The position numbers and the translations under genes were made by a program. DNA of 64,000 nucleotides from Bradyrhizobium diazoefficiens (GTDB lineage: Bacteria; Pseudomonadota; Alphaproteobacteria; Rhizobiales; Xanthobacteraceae). Where the stretch lies: contig NZ_JAFCJE010000002.1 of NCBI RefSeq assembly GCF_018131185.1, forward strand, positions 310,001 to 374,000, given 5' to 3'. The stretch's first letter is position 1. Each line of letters starts with the position of its first letter. This document shows positions 25,963 to 34,198 of this stretch, in pieces. The notes beneath the pieces are model-generated. The model was not told the origin of the DNA. It searched no databases and saw only the letters and a list, made by a program, of their open reading frames with translations.

Positions 25963-26717
25963 GCCGCGCGCACCATCTGAAGCACCCGCGCGGAGAGCTG
26001 CTTGAAGTCGTCGTCCTTGACGAGATCGTCCCAGACGCGCGGGCGCGGAAGGTCGACCGCGATCTGGTCGAGCACGCGTCCCTTCGACAGCACGACCACG
26101 CGATTGGCGAGAAACACGGCCTCCTGCACGTCATGGGTGATGAAGATCACCGTCGGCTTGCGCTCCTGCCAGATGCGGGTCAGTTCCTCCTGAAGCGTCA
26201 TGCGCGTCTGCGCATCGACGCTCGCAAACGGCTCGTCCATCAGCAGGACATCGGGATTGTTGGCGAGTGCACGCACCACGCCGACGCGCTGCTGCATGCC
26301 GCCGGAAAGTTCGTTGGGGTAGCGGTGCGCCGCGTGCGAAAGTCCGGCGAGCGCGAGGTATTCGCGCGCGATGCGGTCGCGCTCGGCCTTCGGCACGCCG
26401 CGCATCTTCGGGCCGAAGCCGACATTGTCGAGCACCGTCTTCCAGGGGAACAGCGCGAACGACTGGAACACGACGCCGCGCTCGGGGCCGGGCCCGTGCA
26501 CCGGCTTGCCGTCGAGCAGAATGTCTCCCTTCGAATAAGGGATGAAACCGGCGATCATGTTCAGGATCGTCGTCTTGCCGCAGCCGGAGGGCCCGACCAC
26601 CGAGATGAATTCGCCGGGCTCGACGTCCAGCGAGACGTCGTGGACGGCGGTGACATGCGCGCCTGCGTAAGGATCGAAATAGGTCTTGCCGAGATTGCGC
26701 AGCGAGAGCGTCTTCAT
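25959..26717 (-). CDS. ABC transporter ATPase (SsuB/TauB-like)
   Basis: The ATG ending at 26717 sits in an ATGA overlap with the upstream permease and gives 252 residues. It has Walker A GPSGCGKTT, Q-loop VVFQSFALFPWKTV, signature LSGGMQQRVGVVRALA, Walker B VLLMDEPFASVDAQ and His switch FITHDVQEAVFL. The ALFPW Q-loop context is typical of the nitrate/sulfonate/taurine importer class. It drives the two adjoining permeases. Confidence 0.92.
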   Translation of the reverse strand: MKTLSLRNLGKTYFDPYAGAHVTAVHDVSLDVEPGEFISVVGPSGCGKTTILNMIAGFIPYSKGDILLDGKPVHGPGPERGVVFQSFALFPWKTVLDNVGFGPKMRGVPKAERDRIAREYLALAGLSHAAHRYPNELSGGMQQRVGVVRALANNPDVLLMDEPFASVDAQTRMTLQEELTRIWQERKPTVIFITHDVQEAVFLANRVVVLSKGRVLDQIAVDLPRPRVWDDLVKDDDFKQLSARVLQMVRAA

Positions 26718-27520
26718 GATGTCACCAATCCCCAACGCTGGCCGGTCGCGCGCTCGAGCGGCGCGAGGATCCAGGCGTCCACGATGTACCAGAGCAATCC
26801 GAGAATGATCATGCCGAGGATGATCTCGACGGTCGAGCCGGCGCGGCGGGCGTCGAACATCATGAAGCCGATGCCCGACGTGCCGACGATCATCTCGACC
26901 GCGATCAGCGCGCGCCAGCCATAACCCAGCCCGTTGCGCAGGCCCGTGATGATGTTCGGCAACGCGCCCGGCAGTGTCACCTCCCAGAGCACGCGCGCGC
27001 GAGAGGCGCCCAGGCTCAGGGCGGCGCGCGACAGGTCGCGCGGTACGGATTCGACGCCGAGCACGGTGTTGAGCACGACCGGGAACAGCACGGTGTAGAC
27101 AATGACAAAGGTCATCGTCGTGAGGCCGAAGCCGAACCAGATCAGGAGGATCGGCAGCCAGGCAATGTCGCCGATCGCCTGGAAGAACAGCAGCACCGGC
27201 CAGCAGATCCGATGCGCCCAGCGACTGGTGCCGATCAGAATCCCTAAGGGAATGCCGAGCGCCATGCCGACGGCGGCCCCGGTGGCGAGGCGGATCAGGC
27301 TGTCCTGGAGATAATCGGGCAGAATGCCCTTGTAGGTCAGCGTGAAGAAGGCGCGTACGACGTCGGCAGGTCCCGGGAAGAATGCGCGCGGAAACAACCC
27401 GGCCTCGCTGACCGCCGTCCACAGCGCGAGCACCGGTATGAATGGAATGATCGCGGCGATCCCCGGCCAGCGCCGGGTCAGGCGGGTATAGCCAGCCCAG
27501 ATTTGCAGCATCAGATTCAT
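26714..27520 (-). CDS. ABC transporter permease 2 (SsuC-like)
   Basis: The ATG ending at 27520 overlaps the preceding permease stop (ATGA) and gives 268 residues. Six helices are visible, with WLPILLIWFGFGLTTMTFVIVYTVLFPVV and the EAA loop LSLGASRARVLWEVTLPGALPNIITGLRNGLGYGWRALIAVEM. The first permease of the operon is clearly homologous to it, so the transporter probably uses a permease heterodimer rather than the usual homodimer. Confidence 0.88.
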   Translation of the reverse strand: MNLMLQIWAGYTRLTRRWPGIAAIIPFIPVLALWTAVSEAGLFPRAFFPGPADVVRAFFTLTYKGILPDYLQDSLIRLATGAAVGMALGIPLGILIGTSRWAHRICWPVLLFFQAIGDIAWLPILLIWFGFGLTTMTFVIVYTVLFPVVLNTVLGVESVPRDLSRAALSLGASRARVLWEVTLPGALPNIITGLRNGLGYGWRALIAVEMIVGTSGIGFMMFDARRAGSTVEIILGMIILGLLWYIVDAWILAPLERATGQRWGLVTS

Positions 27521-28338
27521 GCGCGCCTCACCATGCCCCAGCGCTCGATGGTCGCCCGTTCCAGCGGGACCAGCAGCAGACGGTCGATCAGAAGCCAGAG
27601 CACGCCGATCACGACCATGCCGAACACGATCACCTCGGTGCGGTAGAAGTCGCGTGCGACGAACAGCATGTATCCGAGCCCGACATTGGTCGCGATCATC
27701 TCGGCGGCAATCAGCCCGCGCCAGGCAAAGCCGAGGCCCGTACGGATGCCGGTGACGATGTTGGGCAGCGCGCCGGGCAGCAGCACCTCGGTCAGCAGCG
27801 CCCAGCGGCCGGCGCCGAGCGCGGCGGCAGCATTGCGCAGCGTGTGCGGAATGGTCCGGACGCCGAGCAGGGTGTTGTAGGCGACGACGAAGAACACCGC
27901 GTTGAAGATCACGAAGACGATCGCGCCGAAGCCGTAGCCGAACCACAGCGTCGCGATCGGGATCCAGGCGATGCCCGCGAGTACCGAGAAGAAGCGGAAC
28001 AGCGGCGTCAGGAAGGCTGCAACTGTCGGGCTCACACCCATGGCGATGCCGAGCGGCACGGCCGTGACGATGCCGATCAGCGTGCCAAGCCCGACGCGCA
28101 CCAGGCTCGCGCCGACATGGGCGAACAAAGTGCCGTCACGGATCGACTCCATGGCCGCCCCGCCGACCGCACCGACCGAGGGAAACACGCGCGGATTGAC
28201 GTTGAACAGCGGGACGACGATGGCCCAGATTGCGACCAGTGCAAGCAGCGGCGCAACGAACATCGCAGCTCCCGCCAGCGCATTGACGCTGCGGATCAGT
28301 CGCGACGATCGGCCCTTCAGACTGCCCGTCACCTGCAT
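27517..28338 (-). CDS. ABC transporter permease 1 (SsuC-like)
   Basis: The 273-residue protein resembles the next gene over its whole length (GIAWIPIATLWFGYGFGAIVFVIFNAVFFVV; AALGAGRWALLTEVLLPGALPNIVTGIRTGLGFAWRGLIAAEM). Tandem duplication then divergence is the simplest origin. It is the first transporter gene of the leftward operon; the FadR-type regulator ends 88 bp upstream in the same direction and may be co-transcribed. Confidence 0.88.
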   Translation of the reverse strand: MQVTGSLKGRSSRLIRSVNALAGAAMFVAPLLALVAIWAIVVPLFNVNPRVFPSVGAVGGAAMESIRDGTLFAHVGASLVRVGLGTLIGIVTAVPLGIAMGVSPTVAAFLTPLFRFFSVLAGIAWIPIATLWFGYGFGAIVFVIFNAVFFVVAYNTLLGVRTIPHTLRNAAAALGAGRWALLTEVLLPGALPNIVTGIRTGLGFAWRGLIAAEMIATNVGLGYMLFVARDFYRTEVIVFGMVVIGVLWLLIDRLLLVPLERATIERWGMVRRA

Positions 28339-28425
28339 TTGACCTCCCTGGCGCTCAGCTATGCCTGTCCCGGCATCTCGCGCTGATTATTCCTGACATC
28401 GCGACGATGACGTGCAGACCTTTGG

Positions 28426-29301
28426 TCAAGGTCCACGATGTTTTCTCCTGCTTCTGACGCCCGACTTCTTCGTCATGCGCACGGCCGATCCGTCCTTTTT
28501 GCGCGCTGCCGCCGCGGTGACTGTCTTCCGGTTCGCAAGCCTCAATCGCGTGTAGCCGAGCAGGCGTTCCATCGCGGCGCGCGCCTTTTCCGGTTTGCCG
28601 CTCTCGATGGCCCGAGCCGCCGCAACGTGGTTCGGCAGATTATCCTTGAACCAGCCGCCGGGGCCTCCGACAGCGACGGTGAAGACGGTGCCGAGGATGG
28701 TGTCGATCGCGCCTCGGAAGCCCTGCAGGACGGGATTGCGGGTCGCATCCAGGATGGCGAGATGGAAAGCCTTGTCGGCGGCGAGCGCGCTCGCCTGGTC
28801 CTTTGCGGTCTGCATCGCAGCCAGCGCGGTGTCGATCCGCCAGAGGTCGTTCTTGGTGGCCCGTTCGGCGGCAAGTGCTGCGGCTGCCGGCTCGATGATC
28901 GAGCGCACCTCCTGGATCGCCAGCAGGAGGTCACGATCCGGTTCGTCCTGGCCAACGAGCCAGCTCAGCACGTCGCGATCGAGCAGGCTCCATTCGTGGC
29001 GCGGCAGCACCTGCGTGCCATGGCGCGGCCTGACGCTGACGAGGCCCTTGGCGGCGAGCGACTTGATCGCCTCGCGCACCACGCCGCGCCCCGCGCCGAA
29101 ACGGGCCTCGAGTTCCGGCTCCGGCGGCAGGGTCGTTCCGACGGGAATGAGATCCTGGGCGATCTCACGCCCGAGCGTCGTCAGCACGGCGCGAATGCGG
29201 CCGGGCTTGATCAACTTGTCAGTTGGCTTAGGCCGTGCTTTTGCCACCCGCACGTCTCTCCCTGCCAGCCTGTTTCGGCCTGTTCTTGTCTCATGTCGCA
29301 T
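28426..29301 (-). CDS. FadR-subfamily GntR transcriptional regulator
   Basis: I use the ATG ending at 29301 (MRHETRTGRNRL); a TTG three codons upstream would reach into the palindrome. The GntR winged HTH spans about residues 32-95 (RAVLTTLGREIAQDLIPVGTTLPPEPELEARFGAGRGVVREAIKSL and VRPRHGTQV). The C-terminal FCD all-helical effector domain follows (DRDLLLAIQEVRSIIEPAAAALAAERAT, DKAFHLAILDATRNPVL, NHVAAARAIESG), with Asp and His positions expected to bind metal and a carboxylate ligand. The last 25 residues are unusually basic. It probably regulates the downstream ABC operon and itself through the palindrome at 29309. Confidence 0.88.
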   Translation of the reverse strand: MRHETRTGRNRLAGRDVRVAKARPKPTDKLIKPGRIRAVLTTLGREIAQDLIPVGTTLPPEPELEARFGAGRGVVREAIKSLAAKGLVSVRPRHGTQVLPRHEWSLLDRDVLSWLVGQDEPDRDLLLAIQEVRSIIEPAAAALAAERATKNDLWRIDTALAAMQTAKDQASALAADKAFHLAILDATRNPVLQGFRGAIDTILGTVFTVAVGGPGGWFKDNLPNHVAAARAIESGKPEKARAAMERLLGYTRLRLANRKTVTAAAARKKDGSAVRMTKKSGVRSRRKHRGP

Positions 29302-29308
29302 CGGCGAC

Positions 29309-29337
29309 AATCATCCGATGTTTAACATCGGATGATT
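29309..29337. promoter_or_regulatory. Perfect 14-bp inverted repeat, probable FadR-type operator
   Basis: AATCATCCGATGTT, one T, and AACATCGGATGATT form a 29-bp perfect palindrome. It ends eight bases before the regulator's ATG. Its position, length and compactness fit an autoregulatory operator for the GntR/FadR protein encoded next to it. As a transcript element it would also be a strong hairpin at the 5' end of the mRNA. Confidence 0.7.
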
Positions 29338-29405
29338 GGGAGAGGCGAGTGTAATTGTCGCAGGAGATGCATGCTGCGTTGCGATATTCGGTCGGGGGCG
29401 GTGGA

Positions 29406-30938
29406 TCACCGCGTCTCGTCCAGCGTGCAGGTTACGGTACAGACGACGCCGCGCGGCAGGAAGTCGACGGTTGCTTCACCGCCGAGCTGGTCGCGTGCGC
29501 TGCGCTCGATCAGGCGCGAGCCGAAGCCGCGCTGCACCGGCGCCGTCACCGGCGGTCCGCCCACCTCGGTCCAGATCAGCCGCAGCCGAGGCTTGGGCGG
29601 TTCACTGATGACTTCCCAGTCGAGCGTCACCCGGCCGGTCTCATTGGACAGCGCGCCGTATTTCGCGGCGTTGGTGGCGATCTCGTGGACGATCATCGAC
29701 ATCACCACGGCGAGCCGCGGCGACAGCGGCACCGCAGGGCCCGCCATGCGGATGCGGTCGGGGTTGCTTAAAAGGAACGGCTGAAGCGCGCGGGCGATCA
29801 CGTCCCTCAGCTCGGAGCCCGCCCATTTCTCCTGGCTCAAGAGGTTATGCGCCTCCGCCAGCGCGCCGAGCCGGCCCTCGAACTTCGTCCGCTCGTCACG
29901 GCTGGCGCTGCGGAAGGTCTGCACCGCGATCGCCTGCATCAGAGCCAACGTGTTCTTGACGCGATGGTTGAGCTCGTCGATCAGGAGATTGTGCAGCATC
30001 TCGCCGCGCGCGATCGTCGCAGCCATCCTGATCGCGAACGTCAGTCCGGTCAGCAGCAGGACGCCGCCGATCAGGCTGGTGATGGCGATGTTGCGCCAGA
30101 GCGGCGCGCTCAACGAGCTTTCGGCGACGCCGGCCACGACCGTCCAGCCGGTCAGCTGCGATCTGGTAAAGGCGGATGACAGCGCGACGCCGTCGAGCGA
30201 AACGGTGGAAAGGGCGGCCTCGGCGGTTCGAGACATGGCCTCGTATAACGGGCCGGAGGCTTGTTTGCCGACCGTCTCGCCCGGGTTGGGCACGCGCGCG
30301 AATATGAAGCCTTTGGTGTCGAGCAGCGATACGGTCCAGAACTGGTCGGGCCGCTGCTTCTCCACAAGCTCCTGGAAGACGCGGATTGGCGGGCTGAAGG
30401 AGAGGTCGTAGATCACCTCGCCGTCGCGGAATACCGGAACCTCGACGGTGAGCACCTGTTGCCCGTCGATAGCACTGGCGAACAGATCGGAGTACTGCGG
30501 CGATCGGGTTGCAAACACCTTGTCGATGATCTCGCGATGGCCGCGTTGCGGCAGGCTGGCGGCGTCCTCCGTCGCGGAGGAAAACAACAGCCGACCCTTG
30601 CGGTCGGAGATCAGCACGACGCCGCCCTTGCCGTACTGCTCGACGAAACCAAGCGCGATGCGGCGGAAAGTTTCGAAGTCGTCTTGGCGCAGCGAATTGG
30701 TCAGTGCGAGCACCTGCAAGCCGCCGGTCATCCGCTGCACCTCGGAATCCAGCACCAGGCGCATGCTGCGCACATTCTCCAGCACGCGACGGGTCGCGTC
30801 GCTTCGATCCTGCTGGTAATTGTAGACGACTATGCCAACCGCAAAAACGATCAGCGGCAACATGGTTCCCGTGACGAGAAGAGCGAGCCGGACCGGCAGG
30901 GTGAGCTTTGACAAACGCAGGCGTCCCGGTTCCGGCAC
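29406..30938 (-). CDS. HWE-family sensor histidine kinase
   Basis: The 510 residues comprise a first membrane helix (about 15-40), a periplasmic dCache-like sensor (about 40-280, including GGVVLISDRKGRLLFSS and SLLDTKGFIFARVPNPGETVG), and a second helix (about 283-305). The HWE kinase core follows, with phospho-acceptor DELNHRVKNTLALMQAI, HEIATNAAKYGALS and LIWTEVGGPPV with the WxE motif. Such kinases often feed the general stress response or light/chemical signals in alphaproteobacteria. No response regulator is adjacent. A TRAP transporter is divergent. Confidence 0.9.
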   Translation of the reverse strand: MPEPGRLRLSKLTLPVRLALLVTGTMLPLIVFAVGIVVYNYQQDRSDATRRVLENVRSMRLVLDSEVQRMTGGLQVLALTNSLRQDDFETFRRIALGFVEQYGKGGVVLISDRKGRLLFSSATEDAASLPQRGHREIIDKVFATRSPQYSDLFASAIDGQQVLTVEVPVFRDGEVIYDLSFSPPIRVFQELVEKQRPDQFWTVSLLDTKGFIFARVPNPGETVGKQASGPLYEAMSRTAEAALSTVSLDGVALSSAFTRSQLTGWTVVAGVAESSLSAPLWRNIAITSLIGGVLLLTGLTFAIRMAATIARGEMLHNLLIDELNHRVKNTLALMQAIAVQTFRSASRDERTKFEGRLGALAEAHNLLSQEKWAGSELRDVIARALQPFLLSNPDRIRMAGPAVPLSPRLAVVMSMIVHEIATNAAKYGALSNETGRVTLDWEVISEPPKPRLRLIWTEVGGPPVTAPVQRGFGSRLIERSARDQLGGEATVDFLPRGVVCTVTCTLDETR

Positions 30939-31233
30939 AGCGGCGCCGGATTATGGTTTTGGGGAGACCATACGGGCGGGGCTTGCGCGGCGCCACGATT
31001 TTCATATCGGGCACAGATTTTCAGATCTCCAAGCAAGGGACAGGAGTGCGTGCTGGCAGGAGCCCGAGTTGCAGTGCAACAGCAGGTCACCCTGCGACGA
31101 AGGAGTTGCCTTAGCCCAGCCGAAATCACTTCCGTCCCGCCGTAGTTTTTCATACCCTTCCCGAACGCTGGCCGTAGACCGGCTGCGCTCACGCCCCGGC
31201 GACAGGGGCGGAGCATCAAAGGGAGGGGAGACG

Positions 31234-32232
31234 ATGAAGCGAAGGACATTTCTCGCTGGGATCGGGGCGACCACTGCGGCGGCTGCGATCGGCATGCCGT
31301 CGATCCTCAGGGCGCAAGCGCCCGTCACGCTGAACGGTGCGGTCCAGTTCAACGACGACCACGCCTTCAACCGGGCACTGCTACGGTTCGAGGAGTTGGT
31401 GAAGAAGTATTACGGCAAGCCCGTCAACTTCACCCTGCACAGGAATTCCTCACTCGGCCTCGAGAAGCAGTATTTCGAATACATGTCGCAAGGCAAGGCG
31501 GTCGATTACGGCATCGTGTCGCCGGCCCACATGTCGACCTTCGCCAAGGCGGCCCCGTTCATCGATGCGCCCTTCGTGTTCAAGGGCATCGAGCACATGA
31601 ACAAGGTCGTCGAGGCCAATATCCTGGCGCCGGTGGCCGATGAGGTCGCAGCGAAGGCCGAGGTCGTTCTGATCGGTTATGCCGGCGGCGGCATCCGCAA
31701 CATCTTCGCCAACAAGCCGCTCAAGAATCTCGCCGACCTCAAGGGGCTCAAGGTTCGCGTGCAGGGCGCGCCGATCTGGTCGAAGACCTTTGCGGCCGTC
31801 GGCATGAGCCCGACGGTGATCGCCTATAACGAAGTCTACAACGCGATCCAGAACGGGGTGATATCGGCCGGCGAGAACGAGGCGGCCGGCGTCGAGGCGA
31901 TGAAGTTCTACGAAGTGGCCCCGCATCTCAACCTGACCCAGCACGCCGTGTCGATCCGGCCGATCTGCTTCTCGGTGAAGACGCTGAAGACCTTGCCGAA
32001 GGATTTGCAGGACGCGATCATGAAGGCCGGCAAGGAGGCCGGCGACTACGGCCGTCAGCTCGAGTCGAGCGAAGAGGTGGTCAAGCTCGACACGCTCGAG
32101 AAGGCCGGCAAGCTCAAGCGCGTTCCCTTCGAGGAGCGGGACGCCATGAAGAAGCTCGCCGATCCCGTCATGGCGGCCTACGCCAAGGAAATCGGTGCGG
32201 AAGGCATCTTCGAGAAGATCAACGTCGTCTGA
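31234..32232 (+). CDS. TRAP transporter substrate-binding protein (DctP family)
   Basis: ATG 31234, with GGGAGGGGAG upstream, gives 332 residues. The N-terminus MKRRTFLAGIGATTAAAAIGMPSILRAQ is a probable twin-arginine signal. DctP features are LKGLKVRVQGAPIWSKTFAAVGMSPTVIAYNEVYNAIQNGVI and the conserved Arg in KVRVQ that binds a ligand carboxylate. It captures an organic acid in the periplasm for the two membrane subunits encoded downstream. It is divergent from the HWE kinase across about 295 bp in which I see no clear site. Confidence 0.9.
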   Translation: MKRRTFLAGIGATTAAAAIGMPSILRAQAPVTLNGAVQFNDDHAFNRALLRFEELVKKYYGKPVNFTLHRNSSLGLEKQYFEYMSQGKAVDYGIVSPAHMSTFAKAAPFIDAPFVFKGIEHMNKVVEANILAPVADEVAAKAEVVLIGYAGGGIRNIFANKPLKNLADLKGLKVRVQGAPIWSKTFAAVGMSPTVIAYNEVYNAIQNGVISAGENEAAGVEAMKFYEVAPHLNLTQHAVSIRPICFSVKTLKTLPKDLQDAIMKAGKEAGDYGRQLESSEEVVKLDTLEKAGKLKRVPFEERDAMKKLADPVMAAYAKEIGAEGIFEKINVV

Positions 32233-32315
32233 GGTCGCTCGGACCGCCGATCATCTTCCGGGCAGGCCCCGCTTCCTGCCCGGACCTGGCGGATGTGCTG
32301 CCGCACGGAGTCCCA

Positions 32316-32831
32316 ATGTCTGACATGCCCGTCCCGTCCACACCCTCGCTGTGGCGCCGCGTCACGGCGGCCTATGCGAAATTGCTGCAATTCCTGCTGG
32401 CCGCCTGTGTCGGCATTCTGGTTATCCCGGTCACGCTGCAGATCATCTCGCGCTACACGCCCTTCATTCCGTCCTACATCTGGACGGAGGAGATGGCGCG
32501 CTTCATGTTCATCTGGACGATCATGATCGGGGCCATGGTCGGCGTGCGCGAAGCGCAACATTTCGAAGTCGACGTGTGGCCGGACCTGTCGCGGCGGTCG
32601 GAGGCTGCGGTGCGGATTCTCGCGCGGATCGGCATATTGGCGCTGGCGCTGGTGTTCGTGTTGGCCGGCCTCGAGTTCACACGCTTTGCCTGGAACAGGA
32701 CGTCTGAGCTGGCCGATCTGCCGCTTTGGTTGATTCACGTTGCCTGGCCTGTGGCCGGCGTGACGTGGATCGTCTTTGCCGGCGAACAGATCATCGATGA
32801 AGTGCGGATTCTGGTTGGGGCAGGGCGATGA
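32316..32831 (+). CDS. TRAP transporter small permease (DctQ family)
   Basis: ATG 32316 (GGAG five bases upstream) gives 171 residues with four membrane helices. Landmarks are LLQFLLAACVGILVIPVTLQIISRYTP, WTEEMARFMFIWTIMIGAMVGVREAQHFEVDV and the last helix AWPVAGVTWIVFAGE. The WTEEMARFxFIW block is the DctQ signature. Its stop overlaps the DctM start by four bases. Confidence 0.9.
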   Translation: MSDMPVPSTPSLWRRVTAAYAKLLQFLLAACVGILVIPVTLQIISRYTPFIPSYIWTEEMARFMFIWTIMIGAMVGVREAQHFEVDVWPDLSRRSEAAVRILARIGILALALVFVLAGLEFTRFAWNRTSELADLPLWLIHVAWPVAGVTWIVFAGEQIIDEVRILVGAGR

Positions 32832-34147
32832 GCGGCAATGTGCTTTCTGCCGGACAGGCCGCGATGGTGCTGTTCGGGGTCTTCGTCGGCCTGCTCATCG
32901 TGCGCGTGCCGGTCGCTTTCGCACTCGGCCTTGCCTGCGTGCCGATCCTGCTGATCGAGCCGCGTCTGTCGCTGATGACGCTCGCGCAGGAGACGTTCAA
33001 CGCCTACAATTCATTCATCCTGCTCGCGGTGCCGTTCTTCCTGCTGACGGCGAACCTGATGAGCATCGGCGGCATCACCGACCGATTGGTGTCCCTGTCG
33101 CGCTCGATGGTCGGACATTGGCCGGGGTCGCTGGCGCAGATCAACGTCGTGCTGTCGGTGTTCTTTGCCGGCATCTCGGGCTCCTCCACCGCCGATGCCG
33201 CGAGCCAGTCCAAGATCTTCATCGATGCGCAGACGAAGGAGGGCTATGACCTCTCGTTCTCCATCGCCATCACGGCGGTGTCGGCGGTTCTGGCGGTCAT
33301 CATACCGCCGTCGATCCTCATGATCGTCTGGGGTGGGCTGATCTCGACCTCGATCGCGGCGATGTATCTGGCCGGCATCGTGCCGGGCCTGTTGATCGCG
33401 GGCGCGCAGATGGCGACGGTGCACGTCTACGCGGTGCGCCGCGGCTACCCGACCTATCCCAAGTCGAGCTGGGTCGAGATGCGATGCGCCATCTGGCGGT
33501 CGATACCGGCGATGATGACGCCGTTCATCATTGTCGGCGGCATTCTGCTCGGGTGGTTCACCGCGACAGAGTCCGCCTGCGTCGCGGTGCTCTATTCCGT
33601 CGTGCTCTCGGCGTTCTTCTACCGCGAGACGGGTCTGCGCGAATTGTACAAGGCCCTGCTCGACACCGGACGTCTCGCCGGCGTAGCGCTGTTCTGCGTC
33701 GGTACCGCCAGTGCGTTCGGCTGGCTGCTTGCCTACTACAAGATCCCGCAAGAGCTGCTGGCCAATGTGTCGACATGGGGCATGGGTGCTGTTGCCGCCG
33801 GCTTCTTCATCTCCTTCTGCTTTCTGGTAGTGGGCTGCTTCCTCGACGCTATCCCGGCCATCATCATCGTCGGCACCGTGCTGGAGCCGCTGGCCAAATC
33901 CGTCGATCTCCATCCGGTCCAGTTCGCGATCATTTCCATCGTCTCGCTGGCCTTCGGGCTGGTGACGCCACCCTATGGCCTGTGCCTGATGATCGCCTGT
34001 TCGATCGCGGGTGTGCGGCTGCGTTATGCGCTGAAGGACACGGTGATCATGCTGATCCCGATGCTGCTCGTGCTGGCGGCCGTCATCGTCTGGCCCAGCG
34101 TGTCGCTGTTCCTGCCGCGCCTGATTGTACCCGAGATGCTCAAATGA
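32828..34147 (+). CDS. TRAP transporter large permease (DctM family)
   Basis: The 439 residues form about twelve membrane helices. LAVPFFLLTANLMSIGGITDRLVSLSRSMVGHWPGSLAQINVVLSVFFAGISGSSTADAAS and IPPSILMIVWG are the DctM core, followed by the C-terminal VTPPYGLCLMIACSIAG. It is the sodium-coupled transport subunit. ATGA coupling with DctQ and tight spacing make dctPQM one operon. The convergent serine hydrolase ends 51 bp beyond. Confidence 0.93.
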   Translation: MSGNVLSAGQAAMVLFGVFVGLLIVRVPVAFALGLACVPILLIEPRLSLMTLAQETFNAYNSFILLAVPFFLLTANLMSIGGITDRLVSLSRSMVGHWPGSLAQINVVLSVFFAGISGSSTADAASQSKIFIDAQTKEGYDLSFSIAITAVSAVLAVIIPPSILMIVWGGLISTSIAAMYLAGIVPGLLIAGAQMATVHVYAVRRGYPTYPKSSWVEMRCAIWRSIPAMMTPFIIVGGILLGWFTATESACVAVLYSVVLSAFFYRETGLRELYKALLDTGRLAGVALFCVGTASAFGWLLAYYKIPQELLANVSTWGMGAVAAGFFISFCFLVVGCFLDAIPAIIIVGTVLEPLAKSVDLHPVQFAIISIVSLAFGLVTPPYGLCLMIACSIAGVRLRYALKDTVIMLIPMLLVLAAVIVWPSVSLFLPRLIVPEMLK

Positions 34148-34198
34148 GCGTCTGACAGTGGGTCCCGCACCGACGGCTGCGGGACCCCGTCAAATGGG

